Part shown: piece by piece, positions 14,939 to 22,087 of the stretch
Layout: each line of letters begins with the position of its first letter
Position numbering within the stretch: position 1 is the first letter of the stretch
Virus record (IMG/VR): IMGVR_UViG_3300017764_001819
Coordinates: 1 to 24,028 of that record
Length of the DNA: 24,028 nucleotides
Reading direction: 5' to 3' (one strand)
Origin: a virus
The notes under the pieces: model-generated
Told to the model about the DNA's origin: nothing
The model's input: the letters and a program-made list of their open reading frames with translations, nothing else
Databases searched by the model: none
Translations under genes and position numbers: made by a program

Positions 14939-15508
14939 ATGAGAAAAACATTATTGTTGGCAAGTTTGCTAACACTAGGTTCGATGGGTATTATAGATTC
15001 ATCGACACTCAACAAACCTTCTGTAATGGCTGAACTTCAATTCGAAAGACAGTTAGAGAAAGAAAGAAAACAACAACAACATCACGAAGATGAATTAAAT
15101 CGATTCTTAAATGATGTTGGATTCAGAGAAAGTGGTAACAGATATACTGTTACAAACCGATGGGGGTATATGGGTAAATACCAGTTTGGAAGAAGTACCC
15201 TAAAAGGATTAGGATTCAATGTAACCAAAGAAGAATTCCTAAATAATCCACACATTCAAGAAGAAGCAATGATGGCTTTATTATTACACAACAAAGAAAA
15301 GTTACAAAAGTATATTGATGTATTTGGTGGAAAGACCATTAATGATATCTATATTTCTGAAAGTGGTATTTTAGCAGCTGCACATCTTGGAGGACAGGGT
15401 TCTGTCAAAAGATACTTTAAAAATGGAAAAGTATTTAAAGATGGATTCGGAACAAAGATTACATCGTACATGGCCCAATTTAGTGGATACGATATTAAAT
15501 TAAATTAA
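14939..15508 (+). CDS. Secreted lysozyme-like / lytic transglycosylase-like protein
   Basis: A 189-aa protein. The first ~20 residues (MRKTLLLASLLTLGSMGIID) look like a signal peptide or signal-anchor, followed by a charged helix (ERQLEKERKQQQHHEDEL). The catalytic-type domain begins at GFRESGNRY (61-69, Glu64 candidate acid), then WGYMGKYQFGRSTLKGLGF (75-93) and SGILAAAHLGGQGSV (142-156), an arrangement typical of goose-type/transglycosylase folds in phage and Bacteroidetes. Likely cleaves peptidoglycan during lysis or infection. A clear Shine-Dalgarno AAAGGAG (14924-14930) supports the ATG. Confidence 0.75.
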   Translation: MRKTLLLASLLTLGSMGIIDSSTLNKPSVMAELQFERQLEKERKQQQHHEDELNRFLNDVGFRESGNRYTVTNRWGYMGKYQFGRSTLKGLGFNVTKEEFLNNPHIQEEAMMALLLHNKEKLQKYIDVFGGKTINDIYISESGILAAAHLGGQGSVKRYFKNGKVFKDGFGTKITSYMAQFSGYDIKLN

Positions 15509-15512
15509 ACTT

Positions 15513-15788
15513 ATGGAATTATATGAAATGATAGCATTAGGAGTGTCTGTACTCCTAAACATAGTATTACTTATAGGAATACGAAATCTTAACAGACAAA
15601 ACGAACAATATCAAGATTACATTGAAGAGGAGTTATCTAAATCAGATGCAATAAGAACTAAAGTTGAACGAGCATACGAAAGAATGCAAGATGTTGATAT
15701 AAGAGGTTCATTTGAATCTGATGATGAGGTAGGTTCTGCTTTTACAGAACTTAAAGAAATTATTGAAGAACTAAATACTACTACATAA
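15513..15788 (+). CDS. Small TM protein with acidic coiled-coil tail, 91 aa
   Basis: One N-terminal TM segment (about 5-24, MIALGVSVLLNIVLLIGI) followed by a charged helical region (NRQNEQYQDYIEEELSKSD to RAYERMQDV) and DIRGSFESDDEVGSAFTELK, a stretch that looks conserved in phage proteins. Topology (N-in TM, long soluble helix) is compatible with an inner-membrane spanin-like subunit or lysis accessory, given the lysozyme-like gene five bases upstream, but it is also found away from lysis genes as an unknown. Function not established. Confidence 0.7.
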   Translation: MELYEMIALGVSVLLNIVLLIGIRNLNRQNEQYQDYIEEELSKSDAIRTKVERAYERMQDVDIRGSFESDDEVGSAFTELKEIIEELNTTT

Positions 15789-15789
15789 T

Positions 15790-16509
15790 ATGCCTAAAAA
15801 AAGAAGAAAAAAATCGAAAATGTATTTTGGTACACCTGCACAAGAGGCAATCATAGAATACAACAAAGAGAAAAATCCAGCAATAAGAAACGAAATATAT
15901 AAAACAAGAATCAAATATCCTTTTGAAAAACTTGCAGAAAATGTTTTGAATACATTTAAGTTTACTTACTTTGATGTTCCAAAAATTGATATTCAAACAG
16001 AAGTAGTTTCTACTATGGTAGAAAAAATACATATGTTTAAAGAAGGTAAAGGTAAGGCCTTTTCTTATTTTACAATTATTGCAAAGAACCATTTGATTCT
16101 AAAAAATAATGGTAACTACAAAAGATGGAAACAAAATTCATTAATATCTGAAATGCCAGTAACTTGGAATCCAGAAAATGATTTTTATCATGAGCAGGAA
16201 AACAATGAAATGAAACAGTTTAAAAATCTGATGTTAAAGTATTGGGATGTTAATTTAACTAAAATCTTTGCAAAGAAAAGAGATATACAGATTGCAGATG
16301 CTGTATTAGAATTATTTAGAAGAGCAGAACACATTGAAAACTTTAATAAAAAACATTTATATCTTTTGATAAGAGAAATGACAGATGTTAAAACACACTA
16401 CATTACTAAAGTTGTAAACATAATGAAACAACATCAAAAGAAAATACTAAATGAATACCTAGAATCAGGTGAATTTACAACAGAGAATAATGAGTTTTGG
16501 AAAGGATAA
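15790..16509 (+). CDS. 55: Late-transcription sigma factor gp55
   Basis: A 239-aa sigma-70-family protein of the T4 gp55 type. The N-terminus is highly basic (MPKKRRKKSKM), then YFGTPAQEAIIEYNKEKNP (12-30), KYPFEKLAENVLNTFKFTYF (38-57), and EVVSTMVEKIHMFKEGKGKAFSYFTIIAKNHLI (about 67-99), the region-2-like block with KGKAFSYF characteristic of gp55 homologues in T4-like phages. The C-terminal part is helical and more variable. In T4, gp55 directs RNA polymerase to late promoters with the sliding clamp and gp33. It overlaps the carbamoyltransferase by 20 nt. The presence of gp55 implies a dedicated late promoter; see ATATTTATA. Confidence 0.9.
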   Translation: MPKKRRKKSKMYFGTPAQEAIIEYNKEKNPAIRNEIYKTRIKYPFEKLAENVLNTFKFTYFDVPKIDIQTEVVSTMVEKIHMFKEGKGKAFSYFTIIAKNHLILKNNGNYKRWKQNSLISEMPVTWNPENDFYHEQENNEMKQFKNLMLKYWDVNLTKIFAKKRDIQIADAVLELFRRAEHIENFNKKHLYLLIREMTDVKTHYITKVVNIMKQHQKKILNEYLESGEFTTENNEFWKG

Positions 16510-18226
16510 ATACATATTAGGAGTTTCGTTTGGATTTCATGATTCGGCTGTATGTTTAGTTCAGAATGGAAAGGTTATTTCAGCAGTTGAAGAAGAAAGA
16601 TTTAGTGGTATAAAACACGATAGTACTTTTCCAATACAATCAATAAAGTGGATATTACAAAATAATAAACTCCACAATACAGATATTAGTACAGTATGTT
16701 ACTATGAGAATCCAAAGGAAAAAAGAAAAAGAATACTTGATATTGCAAGAAAAACTTTTTTTAAAAATCCAATAGGTAATTTAAAACTGCTATGGAAACA
16801 TCGTAATCCAAATAACGATATAGATAATTTATTTAAACAATATGTACATCCTAATGTAAATATAGTTTATGGTAATCACCACGATTCTCATAAAGCATAT
16901 TCATATTTTACATCCCCATTCAAAAACTCAGCAGTTCTTACAGTAGATGGTGTTGGTGAATACGAAACAACCACACTTACATCTTTTGATGGAAACAAAC
17001 AGAAACCAATTAAATCTATTAAGTTTCCACATTCACTAGGAATGTTATATTCCACAATCACAGCATTTCTTGGATTCAAACCAAACGAAGGTGAGTATAA
17101 GGTTATGGGATTAGCACCATATGGTACTGAAGTATTTTATCATAAAAAGTTTGATAAACTTTATACACTAACTGATGATGGTGGGTTTGAATTAAATATG
17201 AAATACTTTACATACGAGTATTCAGATAAAGTTATGTTCAATCATAAATTATCAGAGTTATTAGAAATACCAAATAGATTACCAAACGAAAGAATAACAA
17301 ATAAACATAAAAATATAGCAGCAGCACTGCAGCATGCATATGAAAAAATACTTTTTCATTTATTAAACCATTTACAAAAAGAAACAAAAGAAATAAATCT
17401 TTGTTTAAGTGGTGGTTGTGCTTACAATGGAACTGCAAATGGTAAGATACAAGAAAAAAGTAAATTCGAAAATGTTTGGATACCATCTGCTCCATCTGAT
17501 GCTGGTTCTGCAATTGGTGCAGCACTACACTACTATTTTACACAATCAAAAGATAAGTGGTATGAGATAGATAATCAATCACCATTTTTAGGACCAGAAG
17601 AAAACAATCAAGAATTTATTAAAGTATGTAGAAAAAATCAAGATAAAATAGTTTGGGAAGTTATACCAGATTCAACCTTATTTAGAAAAATATCCAAACT
17701 TATTTCTGAAGGTAATATCATAGGGTGGGTACAAGGTAAGTTAGAGTTTGGTGCAAGGGCATTAGGTAATCGTTCTATCTTGGCAGACCCAAGAGATTCT
17801 CAAATGAAGAAACGAGTAAATATGGTTGTAAAGAAAAGAGAAGGATTCAGACCATTTGCACCTATGGTAACATTTGAAGATAGAACAAAATACTTTACTC
17901 CACCATATTATATTCCATACATGAATCAGATTGTAAAAGTAAAAAAGGAACACAGAGAAAAGTTACCAGCAATTACCCACACCGATGGTTCTGCTAGAGT
18001 ACAAACTTTAAAGTATGATTCTAATCCAAGAATATACAGATTACTAAATGAATTTAAAAGTATAACTAACTATCCAATACTTCTAAATACTTCATTCAAT
18101 CTTAAAGACCAGACAATGGTTAAAGATTCACAAGAAGCAATTGATACATTTATGAAGTGTGATATGGATTATTTAGTTCTTGGTAATTTATTTCTTTCTA
18201 AAAAAATACTTTCTGAGAACATATAG
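16490..18226 (+). CDS. NodU/TobZ-type O-carbamoyltransferase
   Basis: A 578-aa protein. The ASKHA-like N-terminal domain starts ILGVSFGFHDSAVCLV (9-24) and has EEERFSGIKHD (34-44), GNHHDSHKAYSYFTSPF (128-144) with metal-binding His/Asp, VDGVGE (152-157), GEYKVMGLAPYG (201-212) and CLSGGCAYN (305-313). The C-terminal YrdC-like domain has GWVQGKLEFGARALGNRSIL (412-431), ADPR (432-435) and FRPFAPMV (453-460). The family transfers carbamoyl from carbamoyl phosphate via carbamoyl-AMP to sugar or other hydroxyls. The start at 16490 (MSFGKDK) fits the family better than an in-frame ATG at 16469. Present in some marine T4-like phages; the acceptor is unknown. Confidence 0.92.
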   Translation: MSFGKDKYILGVSFGFHDSAVCLVQNGKVISAVEEERFSGIKHDSTFPIQSIKWILQNNKLHNTDISTVCYYENPKEKRKRILDIARKTFFKNPIGNLKLLWKHRNPNNDIDNLFKQYVHPNVNIVYGNHHDSHKAYSYFTSPFKNSAVLTVDGVGEYETTTLTSFDGNKQKPIKSIKFPHSLGMLYSTITAFLGFKPNEGEYKVMGLAPYGTEVFYHKKFDKLYTLTDDGGFELNMKYFTYEYSDKVMFNHKLSELLEIPNRLPNERITNKHKNIAAALQHAYEKILFHLLNHLQKETKEINLCLSGGCAYNGTANGKIQEKSKFENVWIPSAPSDAGSAIGAALHYYFTQSKDKWYEIDNQSPFLGPEENNQEFIKVCRKNQDKIVWEVIPDSTLFRKISKLISEGNIIGWVQGKLEFGARALGNRSILADPRDSQMKKRVNMVVKKREGFRPFAPMVTFEDRTKYFTPPYYIPYMNQIVKVKKEHREKLPAITHTDGSARVQTLKYDSNPRIYRLLNEFKSITNYPILLNTSFNLKDQTMVKDSQEAIDTFMKCDMDYLVLGNLFLSKKILSENI

Positions 18227-18228
18227 TA

Positions 18229-18237
18229 ATATTTATA
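18229..18237 (+). promoter_or_regulatory. Candidate late-promoter motif ATATTTATA before the structured RNA
   Basis: taATATTTATAtatag lies three bases after the carbamoyltransferase stop and immediately before the folded segment at 18245. The wider context (AATATTTATATA) matches the copies before 18831 and 21139. If a start lies roughly 7-12 nt downstream, the transcript would begin at the first stem of the RNA. Confidence 0.4.
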
Positions 18238-18239
18238 TA

Positions 18240-18352
18240 TAGACTAGAGTATTCGAAAGCATTAAGTTTTAAGAGCTTAGTTACTCTAAAAAACTAATCG
18301 TAATTCAAAGAGATTAGTATCAAAGCCCAACCCCGTAAGGTTGGGTTTTTTG
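18240..18352 (+). ncRNA. Candidate structured non-coding RNA with own terminator
   Basis: Non-coding stretch with three successive helices. Helix A: TAGAGTA (18245-18251) pairs with TACTCTA (18282-18288); inside it, after a 9-nt bulge TTCGAAAGC, helix A2 ATTAAG (18261-18266) pairs with CTTAGT (18276-18281, one G-T pair). Helix B: ACTAATC (18293-18299) with GATTAGT (18312-18318), 12-nt loop. Helix C: CCCAACC (18326-18332) with GGTTGGG (18339-18345) and six T, the terminator. No ORF of note crosses it. Candidate late motif upstream at 18229. It could be a small RNA or an untranslated tail of the carbamoyltransferase mRNA. No known family recognised. Confidence 0.6.
18326..18351 (+). terminator. 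Rho-independent terminator of the structured RNA
   Basis: A perfect 7-bp GC-rich stem (CCCAACC/GGTTGGG) with loop CCGTAA and a TTTTTT tail. It is the strongest hairpin in the window besides 7991 and 18766. Confidence 0.9.
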
Positions 18353-18497
18353 TTTGACACCTGTTATTGTTTACTCATTAGGTGTTAAAATCTAAAACAT
18401 ACTTTTTAGTTTATATATATCATAGTTATTAGTGACATGTCCGAAGTTTTGAAGAAGGAAGAGGTTATCTTTTTAATTAAAAACAGAGGAGAAACAT
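18353..18497 (+). promoter_or_regulatory. Leader region of the small membrane-protein gene
   Basis: 145 nt without a convincing gene. A weak hairpin GACACCT (18356-18362)/AGGTGTT (18380-18386) has a 17-nt loop and no T-run. TTTATATATAT around 18410 could be a promoter element. A near-ideal Shine-Dalgarno GAGGAGA (18486-18492) precedes the ATG at 18498. Confidence 0.35.
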
Positions 18498-18728
18498 ATG
18501 GAATTTTTGAAGAAAATCGGCAATTGGGCTGATGAATTAACAAAAATCGGTATTAGTATCATCGCGTTAGGAGTAGTATTTGAAGTATTATTCAAAGGTG
18601 CGAAAATCCCTTTCTGGCCAGAAGTATCAGTAGTTGATAACATTATGGCTATTTTAGGAAGTTTAAGTGCTGAGGGTCTATTAGGACTCGTAGGTGCTTT
18701 TGTACTATACCATATCGTTAAAAAGTAA
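18498..18728 (+). CDS. Small two-TM membrane protein, 76 aa
   Basis: A 76-aa protein: an amphipathic start (MEFLKKIGNWADELTKIG), TM1 about 17-33 (IGISIIALGVVFEVLF), a linker GAKIPFWPEVS, and TM2 about 48-73 (IMAILGSLSAEGLLGLVGAF, then VLYHIVKK). The size and two-TM layout are compatible with a holin or a membrane-associated virion protein; no assignment is safe. It stands alone between two strong terminators (18351 and 18792) with the best Shine-Dalgarno of the window, suggesting high expression. Confidence 0.8.
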   Translation: MEFLKKIGNWADELTKIGISIIALGVVFEVLFKGAKIPFWPEVSVVDNIMAILGSLSAEGLLGLVGAFVLYHIVKK

Positions 18729-18765
18729 GAATTAAATAAAAATTAATTCTGAGTAAAGTAAAAGA

Positions 18766-18792
18766 CCCTACTGTAAAAAGTAGGGTTTTTTC
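18766..18792 (+). terminator. Rho-independent terminator
   Basis: CCCTAC (18766-18771) pairs with GTAGGG (18780-18785), 8-nt loop, followed by TTTTTT. It ends the single-gene unit at 18498 and separates it from the baseplate module. Confidence 0.88.
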
Positions 18793-18799
18793 ATTTATG

Positions 18800-18808
18800 A
18801 TATTTATA
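18800..18808 (+). promoter_or_regulatory. Candidate late-promoter motif before the baseplate module
   Basis: gATATTTATAtataag lies just after a terminator and 23 nt before the ATG at 18831, so a promoter is required here. It matches the copies at 18229 and 21102 beyond the core 9-mer. Confidence 0.5.
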
Positions 18809-18830
18809 TATAAGATAATATATAAAAATT

Positions 18831-19247
18831 ATGAGTACAAATTTTGAATTATTTCCTGGCAAAGATTTGAGTGGATTGTTTAAAGACATCTACGATAACC
18901 AGCAAAATAAGAAAAATAGAATATCAGAACTAATTGCAGAAATGAAAAAGGTAATTAGACACTCTGGTGATATGGCAGTAATCGGTCCAATCATAAAAGA
19001 TTTAGTTGATACATCAGTAAGAAACGATGAATCATTAATTAAGATGGCAGCAATTGCACAAAGAATGATTGCCTCAAAAGATAAAACCGAAGGTGATGTT
19101 GGATTCCTTAGTGATAAAGAAAAAGAACAATTATTGAATCAATTAGAAGATACAGTAAACGAAGTATCAGAACAACAAGATGCTAAAGTTGATGAACTAA
19201 CAAACGAAGTTGAAGAACTAAAACAGAAAGTTAACGAGAATGTTTAG
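18831..19247 (+). CDS. Hypothetical virion/baseplate-module protein, 138 aa
   Basis: A 138-aa, mostly helical protein. NFELFPGKDLSGLFKDIYDN (4-23) looks like a conserved phage N-terminus, followed by RISELIAEMKKVIRHSGD (31-48), a KDLVDTSVRNDESLIKMAAI helix (56-75) and a long acidic coiled-coil C-terminus (EQQDAKVDELTNEVEELKQK, 114-133). First gene of the late baseplate operon; its end overlaps the gp5-like gene by 8 nt. A structural or assembly role is inferred from location. Confidence 0.7.
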   Translation: MSTNFELFPGKDLSGLFKDIYDNQQNKKNRISELIAEMKKVIRHSGDMAVIGPIIKDLVDTSVRNDESLIKMAAIAQRMIASKDKTEGDVGFLSDKEKEQLLNQLEDTVNEVSEQQDAKVDELTNEVEELKQKVNENV

Positions 19248-20523
19248 ATTTGGTGATAATAATGTACAAACCTCCAAAGAGGTAAGGAAGAACAAAACCC
19301 AAAGCGATATTGGTATAGTAATAGATGTAATATTAGATGAAACTAATAAATCATTACCAAAGTTTGCACAAGTAAGTAGTGTAGATGGTGTGGCTTCTTC
19401 TGATGTACACACTGGTAAGGTAGGTGGGGTTCGTGCTAGAACACTATCTAATTCAGAAGTACAAGATGATGATTTACCAATTATTTATCCTTTAGATGAT
19501 ACGCTAAGAACTTTACCTATACTTGGTGAAGAAGTAAATATAGTAAGGATTGCAGGAAAAAAATTCTATACTAGATTAGAAACAAGTGGAACTCCAAATA
19601 TTTCCAACGAAGGATTAAAAGTATATAGAGAAAGTTTTGGTAATGCAGATAAACCAGGCAAAAGTTCAACATATGGAAGTAACTCAGCAACTGGTGTTAG
19701 TCAACCACAAGGAGGTGATACAAGTAACAAAGGAGATTATGGAGATTACTTTGAATCAGACCCTAAGATACATAAATTAAAATTATATGAAGGCGATACT
19801 TTATTAGAATCAAGATTTGGACAATCTATAAGATTTAGTGGATATAATAATAATGATAATAAATTCTCACCAACTATTATAATAAGAAATAGAGAATCAG
19901 ACCCATCAAGAGAATCACAAGGTGAGTTTCAACAACAAAAAATAGGAGGATTAACTGAAGAAGATGTAAACAGAGATGGTTCTAGTATTGTAATGGGTTC
20001 ACGAGATTATCAATTACCCTTTATACCTGGTACAGTTGATGATAAAGGTACATCTGATTTTGAAACAACACCAGATACATTTAAAGAGTATCCATCTGCA
20101 GATAAATTAAAAGGAGACCAATTACTAATTAGTAGTGGTAGATTAATATTTTCCTCAAAAAATGCTGAAATGATTTTTTATTCTAAAGGAAATTATGGGT
20201 TTATTTCAGATAAAGGAATGTCAATTGATAACGCACTTGGTATTGATATAACAACTGGTGATAATATAAACATAACAACTACCGATAACGATTTTAGTAT
20301 TCTGGCTGGACAAGGTAGGATTAACATAGGAGATGATTCTGAAGAACAACTTGTAAGAGGAAATGTATTAGTAGATTTATTAAGTGAACTACTTACAGAG
20401 TTGGCAAGTGAAACACATCCAACACCAGCAGGGCCTTCTGGTCCACCAGTAAATGCACCAAAATATAATACAATCAAGAATAAGTTAAAAGAAATATTAT
20501 CTCCAAATAATTACACGAACTAA
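19240..20523 (+). CDS. Baseplate hub / tail-needle protein (gp5-like)
   Basis: A 427-aa protein. The N-terminal part (MFRFGDNNVQ, SDIGIVIDVILDE, TGKVGGVRARTL) fits an OB-fold-like hub domain; LPIIYPLDDTLRTLPILGEEVNIV (77-100) matches the P-L-x-x-x-x-R-x-x-P-x-x-G-E-x-V region of gp5-type hubs. The C-terminal third is beta-helix-like, with short alternating strands (LLISSGRLIFSSKNAEMIFY, ITTGDNINITTTD, GRINIGDD), followed by the characteristic end EQLVRGNVLVDLL, then THPTPAGPSGPPVNAPKY and a helix. No lysozyme insertion is evident, unlike T4 gp5. It would form the central spike of the baseplate. TAATG overlap with the next gene. Confidence 0.75.
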   Translation: MFRFGDNNVQTSKEVRKNKTQSDIGIVIDVILDETNKSLPKFAQVSSVDGVASSDVHTGKVGGVRARTLSNSEVQDDDLPIIYPLDDTLRTLPILGEEVNIVRIAGKKFYTRLETSGTPNISNEGLKVYRESFGNADKPGKSSTYGSNSATGVSQPQGGDTSNKGDYGDYFESDPKIHKLKLYEGDTLLESRFGQSIRFSGYNNNDNKFSPTIIIRNRESDPSRESQGEFQQQKIGGLTEEDVNRDGSSIVMGSRDYQLPFIPGTVDDKGTSDFETTPDTFKEYPSADKLKGDQLLISSGRLIFSSKNAEMIFYSKGNYGFISDKGMSIDNALGIDITTGDNINITTTDNDFSILAGQGRINIGDDSEEQLVRGNVLVDLLSELLTELASETHPTPAGPSGPPVNAPKYNTIKNKLKEILSPNNYTN

Positions 20524-21080
20524 TGTCCATATCATTATTCAAAAAAAATGTAATACAATACATGGATTCAAAGCCAAGTAGTAGTGATGATTTTGCTGAA
20601 TTTCTTGTAAGAGAATATGATGCACTTATCAAAAGTGGATTTGATATGATATATCAAGTACCAATACAAACTGGTAATACTCAAACAATGGATACTCTAC
20701 TAAAGGTTTTCCTAAGAATGAACAATTATAAAAAAGAAGGTCAATTAACTATTGGAGATTGGGGTGTTGCATTTAAAGCATATTGGATTGCTTCTCAAGG
20801 AGCATTATTCCCCCTACCAGTTCTACCAGCACCAGGTACACTATCAAATATTCAAACAATGACACATATTATAATAAACCCTGGCGAGTGGAGTGTGGAG
20901 TTACCAACACCACCAGTTTTAAAAACAGAAACTTTTGTTGATATACTGGTATTAGGAATACAATCACATTTAATGACAGTACAAGGTTTGATAGTAACAA
21001 ACTCAATGTACCCAACAGTTCCAACACCTTCTCCACTACCTGCTATAATTAATTGGACTGGATATTCTGTTCCCCAATAA
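20523..21080 (+). CDS. Hypothetical virion protein of the baseplate module, 185 aa
   Basis: A 185-aa protein. The N-terminal half is helical (LFKKNVIQYMDSKPSSSDDFAE and FLVREYDALIKSGFDMIYQV); the C-terminal half is Pro/Thr-rich with beta character (LPVLPAPGTLSNIQ, PGEWSVELPTPPV, PTVPTPSPLPAI). TAATG coupling to the gp5-like gene suggests a structural partner. This type of gene is found next to gp5 in marine T4-like phages, but I know no function for it. Confidence 0.7.
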   Translation: MSISLFKKNVIQYMDSKPSSSDDFAEFLVREYDALIKSGFDMIYQVPIQTGNTQTMDTLLKVFLRMNNYKKEGQLTIGDWGVAFKAYWIASQGALFPLPVLPAPGTLSNIQTMTHIIINPGEWSVELPTPPVLKTETFVDILVLGIQSHLMTVQGLIVTNSMYPTVPTPSPLPAIINWTGYSVPQ

Positions 21081-21101
21081 TCCTCAAAATATAAAGAATT
21101 A

Positions 21102-21110
21102 ATATTTATA
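21102..21110 (+). promoter_or_regulatory. Candidate late-promoter motif ATATTTATA
   Basis: taATATTTATAtaaag in the 58-nt gap after the 20523 gene, 29 nt before the ATG at 21139. No terminator is visible in this gap, so it would be an internal late promoter. Confidence 0.45.
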
Positions 21111-21138
21111 TAAAGATAAACAAACTTAATTAAGAATT

Positions 21139-21651
21139 ATGGAAGCGAAGAAAATAGCTAAATTAGTAAAAGTATTGGTAGAAGCTGAAGTTGCAAAACA
21201 ACAAGAGAAGTTTCTAACTAAAACTTTTCCTAAGATTCTTGAAGAACAAATTAAACTAAAATTTAAGAAATCTAAAACCATACAACCTCAAGCAGAGGTA
21301 GACCCGTTTTCACTTGCAGAATCGGTATTAAACGAGGAAAGAAAAACTTATTCTAAGAATTCAGTCCTTAACGAGGCAATTGCAAGTACAAAACCATTTA
21401 ACCAAATGGATAAACAAGTACAATTTAACAGCACTAGTGTTGCGATGGGAGGAGGTGTACCACCGAATCTGCAACATTCAATGGCTCATCAAATGGGATA
21501 TGGAAATCTTGCAGCAGGTGGAGCATCAAAACCACAAGGATTGGGTGTAAAAACTGGACTTGCAGGATTGGATAGAGTTTTAAATAGAGATAATAGTTCT
21601 TTAGTAAAAGCATTTAATAAACAAAAAAACTGGAGACCTGGACAGGATTAA
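21139..21651 (+). CDS. Hypothetical virion/assembly protein, 170 aa
   Basis: The N-terminus is a long charged helix (MEAKKIAKLVKVLVEAEVAK, then EKFLTKTFPKILEEQIKLKF); the middle is Ser/Asn-rich (VLNEERKTYSKNSVLNEAIA); the C-terminal part is Gly/Gln/Met-rich and probably disordered (MGGGVPPNLQHSMAHQMGYG, LAAGGASKPQGLG), ending in a basic helix with NKQKNWRPGQD. It lies three bases before gp25. The location suggests a small baseplate or assembly factor; not recognised further. Confidence 0.65.
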   Translation: MEAKKIAKLVKVLVEAEVAKQQEKFLTKTFPKILEEQIKLKFKKSKTIQPQAEVDPFSLAESVLNEERKTYSKNSVLNEAIASTKPFNQMDKQVQFNSTSVAMGGGVPPNLQHSMAHQMGYGNLAAGGASKPQGLGVKTGLAGLDRVLNRDNSSLVKAFNKQKNWRPGQD

Positions 21652-21654
21652 AAG

Positions 21655-22086
21655 ATGGCATATGAGATTTCAAAGAAGGTAGTAATTGATACTGAAGAAT
21701 TTAACGATTACGCAGTAGGATTATCATTACCATTAAAAAATGGTGATGGTGGTTTCTTTGAACAAAATTTCACATCATATAATCAGGCAAAAAGTAATTT
21801 AAAAAACCTATTACTAACAAAAAAAGGAGAAAGAATAGCACAACCACAGTTTGGTAGTGGATTGCAATCTCTTTTATTTGAACCAATAGATTCAGAATTT
21901 GAAAATAAAATAACTGATACGATAACAGAATCAGTTGAAAAATGGTTACCTTATATAACGATTGAAGATATATTTATAGATATATCAGATAGTAATAAAG
22001 ATAGAAACAAAGTAAATGTTGAACTTAAATTTAGAGTTGGTGAAGCTATAAGTTTACAAACAATCACATTTACATTAGGTACATAA
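21655..22086 (+). CDS. 25: Baseplate wedge subunit gp25
   Basis: A 143-aa protein of the GPW/gp25 family. The diagnostic block is NLLLTKKGERIAQPQFGSGL (about 51-70), continuing QSLLFEP, corresponding to the family's LLT-x-x-GER-x-x-x-P-x-F-G pattern. Then come a helical SEFENKITDTITESVEKWLP section and beta strands ITIEDIFIDIS and VELKFRVGE. In T4, gp25 joins gp6 and gp53 in the wedge core. It is followed directly by gp6, the order known in T4-like phages. Confidence 0.9.
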   Translation: MAYEISKKVVIDTEEFNDYAVGLSLPLKNGDGGFFEQNFTSYNQAKSNLKNLLLTKKGERIAQPQFGSGLQSLLFEPIDSEFENKITDTITESVEKWLPYITIEDIFIDISDSNKDRNKVNVELKFRVGEAISLQTITFTLGT

Positions 22087-22087
22087 A

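Noticed and set aside
16469-16489. Seven-residue longer carbamoyltransferase start
   Set aside because: MSFGKDKYILGVSFGFHDSA at 16490 fits the family N-terminus and reduces overlap with gp55.
10-17525. Many 60-120 aa open frames on the minus strand (for example 253-534, 13870-14232, 15781-16092, 17238-17525)
   Set aside because: They lie opposite well-supported + strand genes, have low-complexity or hydrophobic composition typical of antisense frames in AT-rich DNA, and show no recognisable domain.
18356-18386. Hairpin GACACCT/AGGTGTT as a further terminator
   Set aside because: Large 17-nt loop, no T-run after the stem; may only be incidental pairing.
18437-18532. 31-codon ORF (MSEVLKKEEV) running into the 18498 gene
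   Set aside because: Short, with no clear ribosome site and a 35-nt out-of-frame overlap with a strongly initiated gene. A leader peptide cannot be excluded but is not supported.
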